A stretch of DNA of 64,000 nucleotides. Origin: Manganitrophus sp963718695. Its GTDB lineage: Bacteria > Nitrospirota > Nitrospiria > SBBL01 > Manganitrophaceae. The notes below the pieces were generated by a model. The model did not search any database. It was not told the DNA's origin and worked only from the letters and a program-made list of their open reading frames with translations. This document shows, piece after piece, positions 1-8,685 of this stretch. Both the position numbers and the translations under genes were made by a program. The stretch spans positions 1-64,000 of the forward strand of contig OY970371.1 of NCBI GenBank assembly GCA_963718695.1, written 5' to 3'. Every line of letters begins with the position of its first letter. Within the stretch, counting starts at the first letter, position 1.

Positions 1-2674
1 CAATTTTTTCCAGAAGCACCGGCATCTTTCCCGCCTCGATCCGCGAGAGATCGAGAAGGTTGTTGATCAAGCCTAAATGGGCGCGGGCATTCCGGTGGAT
101 GCTCAAGAGGGCCTCCTCCTGACGGGGGGCAATCTCTCCGAAGGACCGGTGGAGAAGGAGCGAGGTGTAGCCGATGATTGCGTTCAGCGGGGTCCGCAGC
201 TCGTGCGAAACGTTGGAGACGAACTCCGACTTCAAGCGATTGGCCTCTTCCGCTTCGGCCCTTTTTTGTTGAAGCTCCCGTTCGGCCCGTTTGCGTTTGG
301 TGATATCGCGGATCACCGCCAGGACCTCGTCCCCTCCGCTCATGGCAATCCGAGCCTCGTAGTCACGGAGCGCTCCGTTCATCCAGAGGGGGTATTCAAA
401 GATCTGGACGTTCCCTGTTTTTAAAGCCTGTTCAATATAGCTCATGGTCGGACGGGCGACCTCGGGCGGGAGAATGTCTGCAAGGTTTTTTCCGAGGAAT
501 TCGCTCGCTGGGACAAGCGGCTCAATATCTTTTGCCTTTTTTAAATCGAGGATCGTCCCGTCTCGTCGGAGCTGTAACATCATATCCGGAATCGCATTCA
601 GCAGGGCGCGGTTTTTCTCCTCGCTCCTTCTCAACGCCTCTTCCGCCTTCTTTCTCTCCGTCAGGTCGAAAGAGACCCCGATGATTCCGATGATCCGTCC
701 CGCCTCGCCGTAAATCGGTGAATTGGTCACCATCGCCGTAAAGGTCGTTCCGTCCCGGCGCCGAGCCGGGAATTCACCCGTCCAGTTCTCGCCTCTTCCC
801 AGCTGCTCCATAATTTCGGTCGCTTGCCCGGCCGAAGAAAAAGCCGGCGTGATCTCCAGAATGCTCCGGCCGGTGACCTCCTCCGACGACCACCCGTAGA
901 GTTTTTCGGCGAAATGGTTCCAGTAGATGATGTCCCCCTGAAAATCGGTGGCAATGACCGCTTGGCCGATGACATCGAGCAGATGGGCCTGGAAGCGGAC
1001 CTTCTCCTCCGCCCGTTTTCGTTCCGCCAACTCTTCCTGTACTTTCTGATAAAGACGGGCATTGTCGACCGCCAAGGCGGCGCGGCGGGCCAGCTCCACG
1101 GCAAAGGTGAGGTCCGATTCTCGATAGCGTCGGTTGGAATCGGCCATCCAGAGCGAGAGGACCCCCATCGATTGCTCCCGCCCCAAGAGCGGGGCGCAAA
1201 TGCCCGATCGAAGGGAAAGCCCTCGCAAAATCTCCGTCAATTCGGCATGGGAGCCGGAGAACTTGGCCAATACCGCCTCGGTGACCTCGGGAAAAAATTT
1301 CGGCTCGCCGGACCGGAGGATCTTGGGGATGCCGTGCGGCATCTCCATATCGTGCGGGTATCGCCGCCGGATCTCATGAATCTGCGCCTCTCGCGTTTGA
1401 TCGACGTGGGCCACGGCGAGGCGGCGAATCGATCCGTCCTTCTCCAAGATATCGACGATGCAGCAGTCGGCGAACCGGGGAACGGCGAGGCGCGCGATCT
1501 CCGCCAGCGTGGTTTCATAATCGAGCGAGGCCGACAGAAGCATGCTCGCCTCGGAGAGAAAGGTCAGGCGCTGCTGGGCCGCCTCCACCTCCGCGCGCGC
1601 GTTCCTCTCGGCTTCATAAAGAAGGGAGTTATCGACCGCCAGGGAAGCGCGATGGGTCAGCGCTTCGGCGAAGACAAGATCGGCGGGGCCGAATCGGCGG
1701 CCCGACTCGGCGGAGATGAAGGTAATGGTCCCCAAAATTTTATCGCGGGCGCGAAGCGGAATTACCATCGCCGACTTGAAACCCATTTCGCGAAGGGCGT
1801 GAAGGTGAATGTCGTCCTGGGCGGCCGCTCGGAGCAGGGCATCGGTCAGGCTTGGGTGGAGCTCCGAGCGGCCGGTCAGGAGTGCCCGCTCCGGCCCGCC
1901 CGACAGGTTCAGCCCGATTGGGCATCGCTCGCTGAGCGAGCAGGCCATCTCAATCCGCGACGGATCGGTGTGTGCCGTGGCGAGCTGAGAAAGGACGCCG
2001 TCCGGTCCGAGCATGTGAATGACGCACCAATCGGCCAAAATCGGGACCGCCATGCGCGCCACGCTGGCGAGGGTGGTCGGATAATCGAGCGACGACGACA
2101 GGATCGTGCTTGCCTCGGAGAGAAAGGCCAGGCGCCGCTGAGCGGCCTCGGCTTCGACGCGGGCCGCCTGTTCCCGGATCAGCTCGGCCCGCTCCCCTTC
2201 CGACCGCTTGCGGGCCGTGATGTCGAGCATCTGAGAGACAAAATAAGCCGGGTGACCCTGCGGGTTTCGAATGAGCGAAACGCTTAACAGGGTCCAGCGG
2301 ACCTCTCCCCCTTTACGGAGGTAGCGCTTCTCGATCTGATGGGTGGCGCACTCCCCGGCGAGCATCCGGCGGGCGACGGCAAGACTTGCTTCAAGATCGT
2401 CCGGATGGGTCAAGGCCTGGAAGGTGGTCGCCAGCAGCTCCGCTTCCGTGTAGCCGAGCATCCTGCAGAGGGAGGGGTTCACCTGGAGGAATCGCCCTTC
2501 CGGAGAGACGAGGGCCATCCCGACGGCTGAAAAGTGAAAAATCGTCTGGAAGCGCTGTTCTATCTCCAGGACCGGATGGTTCCGGTCTTCGCCGGGGTCG
2601 GGCGGTCGCTGCGGTCCGATGCGATAATGAATAGAGGGGCCGGAAGCGGGCGGCTTTTTCTTCCTGGGAGTCAA
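1..2674 (-). CDS. Multi-PAS/GAF sensor histidine kinase, C-terminus cut by window edge
   Basis: Soluble hybrid-input sensor kinase; 891 residues are visible and the ATPase domain lies outside the window. Domain order: PAS (about 45-160), two related GAF domains (about 180-340 and 360-520), PAS (about 540-650), PAS (about 665-790), then the HisKA dimerisation domain with the phospho-acceptor H-box SHELRTPLN (His about 824). No membrane segment is seen, so it is probably cytoplasmic. The frame opens right after the TGA of the upstream kinase and has no ATG. TTG at 2674 is chosen because GAGGAAG, overlapping that stop, gives a well-spaced ribosome site, so it is translationally coupled to the upstream kinase. 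The two GAF units share the phrase LSEAS and a near-identical layout, suggesting internal duplication. Domain calls are from motif reading; ligand unknown. Confidence 0.85.
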   Translation of the reverse strand, partial: MTPRKKKPPASGPSIHYRIGPQRPPDPGEDRNHPVLEIEQRFQTIFHFSAVGMALVSPEGRFLQVNPSLCRMLGYTEAELLATTFQALTHPDDLEASLAVARRMLAGECATHQIEKRYLRKGGEVRWTLLSVSLIRNPQGHPAYFVSQMLDITARKRSEGERAELIREQAARVEAEAAQRRLAFLSEASTILSSSLDYPTTLASVARMAVPILADWCVIHMLGPDGVLSQLATAHTDPSRIEMACSLSERCPIGLNLSGGPERALLTGRSELHPSLTDALLRAAAQDDIHLHALREMGFKSAMVIPLRARDKILGTITFISAESGRRFGPADLVFAEALTHRASLAVDNSLLYEAERNARAEVEAAQQRLTFLSEASMLLSASLDYETTLAEIARLAVPRFADCCIVDILEKDGSIRRLAVAHVDQTREAQIHEIRRRYPHDMEMPHGIPKILRSGEPKFFPEVTEAVLAKFSGSHAELTEILRGLSLRSGICAPLLGREQSMGVLSLWMADSNRRYRESDLTFAVELARRAALAVDNARLYQKVQEELAERKRAEEKVRFQAHLLDVIGQAVIATDFQGDIIYWNHFAEKLYGWSSEEVTGRSILEITPAFSSAGQATEIMEQLGRGENWTGEFPARRRDGTTFTAMVTNSPIYGEAGRIIGIIGVSFDLTERKKAEEALRRSEEKNRALLNAIPDMMLQLRRDGTILDLKKAKDIEPLVPASEFLGKNLADILPPEVARPTMSYIEQALKTGNVQIFEYPLWMNGALRDYEARIAMSGGDEVLAVIRDITKRKRAERELQQKRAEAEEANRLKSEFVSNVSHELRTPLNAIIGYTSLLLHRSFGEIAPRQEEALLSIHRNARAHLGLINNLLDLSRIEAGKMPVLLEKI

Positions 2675-2683
2675 CGGTCTTCC

Positions 2684-5600
2684 TCACGATTGTGCGGCGA
2701 TTCGTCCGGGCCGATGTTGGCCTTGAGGATCTCGATCCTTTTTTGACGCGAGGTGGGGGAGAAAAACGGTGAAGCGGGAGCCCTTTCCGAAGACGCTTTC
2801 CACTTCGACCGTTCCCTCAATTAAATTCAGCGCTTTCTTCACGATCGTCAGGCCGAGACCGGTCCCTTCGGCCGACCGGGTGAGGGAGCCGTCCACCTGC
2901 CGGAAGGGGTCGAAGATCATGGGGAGATCTTCCTGGCGTATTCCGATTCCGGTATCCTCGACCGAGAGAACGATCCCTCTCGGGATCAATTGGTTTTTCG
3001 CGGAAATCATGATCGATCCCCGGTCGGTAAATTTGATCGCATTGGAGAGAAGGTTCAGAAAGATCTGGCGGATGCGCAGCGGATCGCTCCGAAGGGGAGA
3101 GAGCGGCTCCGCCAGACGCCAGTGAACTTCGATCTCTTTTTCGTGTAGGAGCGGCTTGACGTTCTCGAAGACCTCCCTCAGGAGCTCTTCCAGATCGAAT
3201 TTTTCCAGGTTGATCTCGATTTTTCCCGCTTCGATCTTGGAGAGATCGAGCAGATTATTGATTAATGACAAAAGCGATGCGGCGTTCCGCCGGACGCTGC
3301 TCAACGGTTCCATCTGAGTGGCGCGCAGGGGGCCGTAAATCTCATCCTGGAGCAGGTGGGTATAGCCGATGATGGCGTTGAGGGGGGTTCTCAGCTCGTG
3401 TGAAACGTTCGAGAGGAACTCGGTCTTCAAGCGGCTGGCCTCTTCCGCTTCTCTTTTTTTGTGGGTGAGCTCCTGAAAAAGCCGGGCGTTCTCGATGAAG
3501 GGGGCGAGGTGGTTGGCAAAAGGAAGGAGCGATTCGACCAGGGTTTCGGAGTAGGAGCCGGGCCGGTCGCTCTTGAGATTCAACGTGGCGATCACCACCC
3601 CTTTCAGCACGACCGGAAGGATGGCGTAAGAGCGAATCCCTTCCTGAAAAAGAAAGCGATCTTCGGCATAAAGCTGAGAAGCGGACAGATCGGGGCGGAT
3701 CAACGGCCGTTGATGCGCGAGCACCCAATCGATGGCCGATTGCTCTTGAGGCCAACGGGCCGTCCCGATCCGATTCTGCTGTTCGATCCGGAGGAGCTGG
3801 ATCTCTTTTAAAGACTCATCCCGAAAGCCGATGCTCAGCCGGCTATAGGGAACGTGGCGTTTAAGGCCTTCGGCGATATGGAAAAAGATCTGGTCGAGGT
3901 TCCGGCTGAGGCTGATCTCTTTCGTCAAAAGGGCGAAGCGCTCATGAAGCGCCGCCGTCTCGGCATGGAGCCGCTCGTTCTCAATGGCAATGGCGGCGTA
4001 GCGCGCGAGGATCTCCATGGTCTTTCCATCTTCACTGCTGAGGCTTCTTCCCCGTTTGGCCGTCAGGAAAAAGAGCGCACCGGCGGCGTCTCCTTTGACC
4101 AGGATCGGCGTCCCGATCGCCGACTGAACGGCCCCGCCCTGGAAGAGGGGAAGGGCCTCAAAGAAGTCGGGGTGATCTTCAATCGTGATATTTTTTTTCT
4201 CTTGCAGGATGGGGCCGATCATCTCGTCCGGCGCGATCGGCTCGCCGGCCTTCGGGGAAAAGGGGCCGACGGCGACTTGCATTGTGTATGCGGATCGGTC
4301 TTTATTCTGCAGGACAATTCCCCCTTCCTCCATTTCCATCAAGGAACATCCCCGTTGAACAACCAGATCGAGAACCGCAAGCCAGTTCGACTGGGCGCCG
4401 ATCTCCTGGGCGATCTCTCGGAGGGCCTCCGTTCGGGCGAGGTGGCGGTCGCGCTCTTCGAGCCATTTGAGGTAATGCACCGCGGTGGCCGCTTCCGAGG
4501 CGATCGCGGAGAGGATCTCCATTTCGTGCGACGAAAAAGAGCCGGCCTTGCCGGAATAGACCACGAGGGCGCCGCTGCTCTCCTCCTGGAAGAGGAGGGG
4601 GACGGCAATCAGCGAAAAAAATCCGAAACGGGTCGCTTCTTCCCGAAGCGGGAGAGGGATCGTCCGCTCGGACTGAAGGTCCGGGATGGTGACGACCCGC
4701 CGCTCGCGAATCGCGATGATGGCCGGGCTTTGCTCCTGCACGGTGGCGATCTTAAACGCCTCCGTGAAGAAGGGGATCTGGACCGGTGGAACCTGATAAG
4801 CTCCCTTCGGGATAATCTCATCGGCCTGTTTCAAGAGGAGGACGGCGAACGTTCCATGCACCGCTTCTGCCGCGATCTGAGCCAATCGATGGAGAATCTC
4901 TTGAGGCGGAAGATTGGAGGAGACGGCGCTGACCACTTTGTAGAGGAGCGCCTGCCGCCGCCCCTGCTCGACCGACTGTTGGAACAGCCGGGTATTTTCA
5001 ATCGCGACCGCGGCTTGCTGCGCCAGCATCTCGCCGAGCTTCCGGTCGGCGTCGGTGACCGTCTTCTTCGGCTGGGAAGTGGCCATATTAAACGCGCCGA
5101 TCACTTCCCCCTTCCAGAAGATCGGAATCCCAATATAGGTCTTAAGGTTGGGTGCGGCGATTCCGGTGATGGGTCTGTTCAACGACGGATCCTCGTGAAG
5201 CAGAACGATCGTCTTTTCTTCCGCCGCGCGGCCGACGAGCCCTTCTCCTCTTTGGAATTTCTGTCCGACGAACGACGGAGGGAGGTTTGCGACGGCGCGC
5301 AGGACAAAGGCCTCCTCGCCTTGCCGCCAGAGCAACAACCCGGCCACTTCAAAATCGAGCAGCCTCATCCCCTCGAAGAGAATCAGCTGCAGAAGCCGAT
5401 CCAACTCCGATTCGGCGGTCAGACGGCCGCTGATCTGCTGGAGCGTTTCGAGATGGGAAGCGAATCGGGCCCGTTCGAGGGAGGTCTCCTTTTCCTTTTC
5501 ATAGGCCTCTTCCTTCTGGTTGGAGAGGAAGTTGATCATCCATCCGATCGGAAAATAGAAGAAAGAATAGATCACCTCCAGGCTCATCGTGCTTGAAGAG

Positions 5601-6043
5601 AACGCAGCCGGGTCATAGAAGAAGGGAAGGAGTGTGAAGAGAAAGGCGGCGATCATGACGATGAGATTTTCTTTCCGAGAGAGAAAGAAGGAGGCCCAAA
5701 AGATCAGAAGAAAATAGAGGAAAGGATAGGGGCTGGCGGCCCCGCCGCTAAAGAAGATGAATCCGGCGATATAGATCAGGGTCAACGCGATGGTGAAATA
5801 AAAGGCGCGGATCGAGAGGCGCCGCCAATCGAGCATCAGGAAGAAAAATCCGGTCACGGCGGAGATCAGACAGATCAGATCGAGAATAAGGGGGACGCCC
5901 TGGTCCGATGCGGGGAGCAGGTGGAGCGTCGTCAAGACAACGGCCGTCGAAAGGAAATAGAGGGCGCCGGCCGTTTTGGCCATGGTGACCCGCTTGTCCT
6001 CGCCGGGTTGCGGCAAGATCCAACTGGCTGCGGATTGCTTCAT
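2684..6043 (-). CDS. Membrane-anchored multi-GAF sensor histidine kinase
   Basis: 1,119-residue sensor kinase. Residues about 20-175 hold around six hydrophobic helices, followed by four successive GAF-type domains (roughly 205-360, 375-525, 540-690, 700-850), a short coiled coil, HisKA with H-box SHELRTPLN (His882) and a complete HATPase_c with N box NLLSNAIKF, G1 DTGIGI and G2 GTGLGL. There is no receiver domain, so it should phosphorylate a separate regulator; none is adjacent. It lies 85 bp downstream of the alpha/beta hydrolase gene and may be the distal part of that transcript. Its stop TGA sits in the same reading frame as the next kinase, separated by only a few codons. Start ATG 6043 has a weak AGGTCC ribosome site. 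Stimulus unknown. Confidence 0.93.
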   Translation of the reverse strand: MKQSAASWILPQPGEDKRVTMAKTAGALYFLSTAVVLTTLHLLPASDQGVPLILDLICLISAVTGFFFLMLDWRRLSIRAFYFTIALTLIYIAGFIFFSGGAASPYPFLYFLLIFWASFFLSRKENLIVMIAAFLFTLLPFFYDPAAFSSSTMSLEVIYSFFYFPIGWMINFLSNQKEEAYEKEKETSLERARFASHLETLQQISGRLTAESELDRLLQLILFEGMRLLDFEVAGLLLWRQGEEAFVLRAVANLPPSFVGQKFQRGEGLVGRAAEEKTIVLLHEDPSLNRPITGIAAPNLKTYIGIPIFWKGEVIGAFNMATSQPKKTVTDADRKLGEMLAQQAAVAIENTRLFQQSVEQGRRQALLYKVVSAVSSNLPPQEILHRLAQIAAEAVHGTFAVLLLKQADEIIPKGAYQVPPVQIPFFTEAFKIATVQEQSPAIIAIRERRVVTIPDLQSERTIPLPLREEATRFGFFSLIAVPLLFQEESSGALVVYSGKAGSFSSHEMEILSAIASEAATAVHYLKWLEERDRHLARTEALREIAQEIGAQSNWLAVLDLVVQRGCSLMEMEEGGIVLQNKDRSAYTMQVAVGPFSPKAGEPIAPDEMIGPILQEKKNITIEDHPDFFEALPLFQGGAVQSAIGTPILVKGDAAGALFFLTAKRGRSLSSEDGKTMEILARYAAIAIENERLHAETAALHERFALLTKEISLSRNLDQIFFHIAEGLKRHVPYSRLSIGFRDESLKEIQLLRIEQQNRIGTARWPQEQSAIDWVLAHQRPLIRPDLSASQLYAEDRFLFQEGIRSYAILPVVLKGVVIATLNLKSDRPGSYSETLVESLLPFANHLAPFIENARLFQELTHKKREAEEASRLKTEFLSNVSHELRTPLNAIIGYTHLLQDEIYGPLRATQMEPLSSVRRNAASLLSLINNLLDLSKIEAGKIEINLEKFDLEELLREVFENVKPLLHEKEIEVHWRLAEPLSPLRSDPLRIRQIFLNLLSNAIKFTDRGSIMISAKNQLIPRGIVLSVEDTGIGIRQEDLPMIFDPFRQVDGSLTRSAEGTGLGLTIVKKALNLIEGTVEVESVFGKGSRFTVFLPHLASKKDRDPQGQHRPGRIAAQS

Positions 6044-6128
6044 AAGGACCTGCCCTTAATCTGCGAGAATGAAGGTGGAGCTTTGTTATTATAAGGAAAT
6101 GATGATTGACGATGCAAGCGGGAGTCGA

Positions 6129-7202
6129 TTATCCCAAATTAGATTGAAAATGCCGGAGCGCGGTCGCGCGGATGTAGGGGAGGAAGAGTCCGGCCGAGTA
6201 GTGGCCGGCCGGGATTTGAATGCGCGGCGGTTTTCCCATCTTTTTCCAGAGTTGTTCCGCATAGGTGGGGAGAATGACCCGATCGAAGCGGGCGTCGACC
6301 AGGAGGATGGTGGAAGAGCGGATGCAGCCGGCATAGGTCAATGGATCGACCGGGGAGAAGGCCGCCGTCGCCTCTTGATGGAAGGACTCTTTCGAAAACT
6401 CTCCGGAGCGGAGAATCCGCTTTCGGATTTGAGCGAGACTTTCCTCCTCGGTCGAGGAGAGGATGCCGGCCAGCCCCCCCCCGCCCAGAATAAAGACACC
6501 GGCCTGAATGCGCGGATCGAGCCCGGCCACCACGCTGCCGACGATGGCCCCTTGACTGATCCCGAAGAGGCCGATTTGGGATCGGTCGACGATCGGTTGA
6601 GATTCCAGCCAATCGATCCCGTGGAGAATGTCGGCCACGTAGGCATGAAAATAATCCTTAAAGCGTTGCAGCGCGATCCGGCCGCTTTGGTCGGGGGGGA
6701 TAATCTCGCCGAAGTTGCCGCGGGTGGTATACTGCAGCACCGCAAATCGCCGTTCCGCAAAAAAGCGGGCGAAGTGTTCTGTAATGACGTCGCCGTGGGT
6801 GATCGGCAGGATGATGACGACCGGAAAGGGCCGCCGTCCCGCCGGCCGATAAAAATAGGCGCTGACCGCCTTTCCCCTCTCGACAGAGGGATAAGTGAGT
6901 TTCTGGACGGTATAGGCGAGGCGATTCCTTTTCTTTCCCAAAGAAGGGCGAATCAGGGGAGAGCGGGAAGACGGCTCCGGATCGACTTCGACACGGTCTT
7001 GCGTGATGAAGTTAAGACCGTTCTCGGAAGAGGCGAGGATGGGAAAGAGCGGCTTCCGAAAGGGTTGCAGCCGATCGGCCCCGCACGCGTTCACTCCCAG
7101 GCGAGGTCTTTTATCCGCGACATGGTCAGAGGGAAGGGTGGCGCAGCCGAGGAGAAGGAGAGAGAGGCTCTGGCAGAGTGTTTTCTTCAGTAGAGACAAC
7201 AT
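6129..7202 (-). CDS. Secreted alpha/beta-hydrolase lipoprotein (dienelactone hydrolase-like)
   Basis: 357 residues. The N-terminal signal ends in the lipobox LLLGC (Cys19), so the protein is probably lipid-anchored in the envelope. The hydrolase fold is visible: nucleophile elbow G-I-S-Q-G, a later Asp in VDARFDR and the catalytic His in AGHYSAG near the C-terminus. The spacing is that of the prolyl-oligopeptidase/dienelactone hydrolase class, which cleaves esters or peptides. It is the last of five consecutive minus-strand genes (13088 to 6129) encoding exported hydrolases, with only 10 bp to the upstream gene, so they probably share a transcript. Substrate unknown; the ceramidase-like and glycosidase-like neighbours hint at polymer or lipid breakdown. 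Confidence 0.85.
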   Translation of the reverse strand: MLSLLKKTLCQSLSLLLLGCATLPSDHVADKRPRLGVNACGADRLQPFRKPLFPILASSENGLNFITQDRVEVDPEPSSRSPLIRPSLGKKRNRLAYTVQKLTYPSVERGKAVSAYFYRPAGRRPFPVVIILPITHGDVITEHFARFFAERRFAVLQYTTRGNFGEIIPPDQSGRIALQRFKDYFHAYVADILHGIDWLESQPIVDRSQIGLFGISQGAIVGSVVAGLDPRIQAGVFILGGGGLAGILSSTEEESLAQIRKRILRSGEFSKESFHQEATAAFSPVDPLTYAGCIRSSTILLVDARFDRVILPTYAEQLWKKMGKPPRIQIPAGHYSAGLFLPYIRATALRHFQSNLG

Positions 7203-7212
7203 GGCGGACTCC

Positions 7213-8685
7213 TCACTGGCGCGGGTTCAAAAATTGATGATACCTTCCCATCCAATAGGGAAGGAGGTAATCGACCCCGGCGAAAAGGGTCCGGCCGTCT
7301 CCTCCCCCCTTCAGGCGATAAGGATTTTCCTTCCACTCAAATGAGTCGGCCGGACGATTCTGAATCGGCAGCGGCCTGCATGATTGGCGGCGCCCGAGGC
7401 GGTCGTTCCAGAGCGATCGACACTCATTTCGACGGCGCCGGTCGACCCGTCTGTTTCGCTTCTCGCTCGGAAAATGAAAGAGGGTCTCGCCCGCCCGCGC
7501 CATGGCATGCGCCTCTCCTTTTTTATTCAACGCGGCCTGATGGATGAAAGTAAAGAGCGGGTTGGCCTCCACCCGAACCACCTCCCAGGCCCGCCGGAGC
7601 CCCTTTCGATAGGTCCGCCGAAGCGCCGGATCTTGCTCCAGGCGCATCAGCGGATAGAAGGCGAGGAAGGCGAGATTATTGTCGGAATGATTGGTCCCGA
7701 AGAGGTATTCCCACCATTTGTCCCGGGCCGCCGCGGCGCGGAGGTGATATTCTCTCCGCGAGATCAGCCGGTGATAGGCCGTCCGGAACCGCGGGTCCGC
7801 GGTGATGTGGTGGGCCACCTTCATGATCATCAATGCAATCAGCGCGTTGAGATCTTCCGAGAAAAACCCGTCCCCCAAATCGCCATGCTTCGTTCTCTCC
7901 CCGTCGAGATCGATGATTTGCATCCGATGGTCGAGGAGATGATCGGCGATGGCGCCGACGCTCGCGGCGATCTCGGCCCGGACGGTCGGCTCATCGAGGA
8001 GATCGAACGCAATCGCATAGCCGAAGAAAACCCCATCGACCTGATCGACGCTGACATCGCCCATCCAGCGATATTCTCGATAACCTTTCTTCCCCTGGCG
8101 CCACCTTTTCCGCTCCTCCGGCGCAGGGACCGTGGACCGTCGGACGGCCCGCGCCAAGAGACCCTTCTTTCCGGTCACCTGGTGGAGGAGGTGAAGCGCG
8201 TTGAGCGACGCCATCAGGCGCTGCCGGGCCTCCGGATCCGCCGTGACCTTCCATCGAAAGGCTTCCGCGGCAACATAACAGCCGGTCCAGATTGCGGCGT
8301 CCGCGAGGCTCAACGTGGGGGGGCCTTCCTCTCGAACCCGGTAGACCACCAGCCCCTCCGGCGAGAGGTGCCGCTCACCCATCTGCCGTTCATATTCGAG
8401 CGCTTTCTCCAACAAAACCCCTCTGCTCGCAGGCATCGGTCGCGGCGGGGGGAGCCGGGAGGGATCGTCCCTGAATAACGGCAAACTGACCGCGGGCCGG
8501 CAGGCGCTCAACGCCAGAAGGCTGCTCTCCAAGAGAAGGGCGGAGAGAAAGAGCCGCCGATTGAAGCTCCCCGTTTTTTGGGGAATTCGCCGCGGGGAAT
8601 CTTCGATGCGGGCGGAATGAAACCAGGATCGTATGCGGCCTAACCCCGCCTGAAAGGGCGGGGACTTCGGCCGATGCGCATTCAT
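7213..8685 (-). CDS. Lipoprotein of unknown function, helical glycosidase-like
   Basis: 490 residues. A basic N-terminal extension precedes a hydrophobic signal with lipobox LALSAC (about residue 61), which is unusually far in; a shorter start is possible. The mature part is mostly alpha-helical with Trp/Asp-rich segments (AAIWTGCYVAAEAF, GDVSVDQVDGVFFGYA, NHSDNNLAF) reminiscent of (alpha/alpha)6-barrel glycosidases or lyases. I cannot assign a family. The Arg-rich stretch near residues 400-425 looks odd, but the frame continues into well-conserved-looking sequence (PYWMGRYH), so no frameshift is claimed. The start overlaps the upstream stop by 4 bp (ATGA), indicating translational coupling within the hydrolase operon. 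Confidence 0.8.
   Translation of the reverse strand: MNAHRPKSPPFQAGLGRIRSWFHSARIEDSPRRIPQKTGSFNRRLFLSALLLESSLLALSACRPAVSLPLFRDDPSRLPPPRPMPASRGVLLEKALEYERQMGERHLSPEGLVVYRVREEGPPTLSLADAAIWTGCYVAAEAFRWKVTADPEARQRLMASLNALHLLHQVTGKKGLLARAVRRSTVPAPEERKRWRQGKKGYREYRWMGDVSVDQVDGVFFGYAIAFDLLDEPTVRAEIAASVGAIADHLLDHRMQIIDLDGERTKHGDLGDGFFSEDLNALIALMIMKVAHHITADPRFRTAYHRLISRREYHLRAAAARDKWWEYLFGTNHSDNNLAFLAFYPLMRLEQDPALRRTYRKGLRRAWEVVRVEANPLFTFIHQAALNKKGEAHAMARAGETLFHFPSEKRNRRVDRRRRNECRSLWNDRLGRRQSCRPLPIQNRPADSFEWKENPYRLKGGGDGRTLFAGVDYLLPYWMGRYHQFLNPRQ

Noticed and set aside
824..2287. Plus-strand 487-codon frame opposite the truncated kinase
   Set aside because: Minus strand reads as continuous PAS/GAF/HisKA in one frame; the plus frame is a shadow.
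3854..5596. Long plus-strand open frame opposite the multi-GAF kinase
   Set aside because: Antisense shadow in GC-rich DNA: the minus-strand product has complete kinase motifs, while the plus-strand translation is low-complexity Gly/Arg/Asp-rich and matches nothing.
7311..7508. Frameshift in the glycosidase-like lipoprotein at the Arg-rich stretch
   Set aside because: The same frame resumes plausible conserved sequence through to the stop, and the alternative frame shows no homologous continuation.
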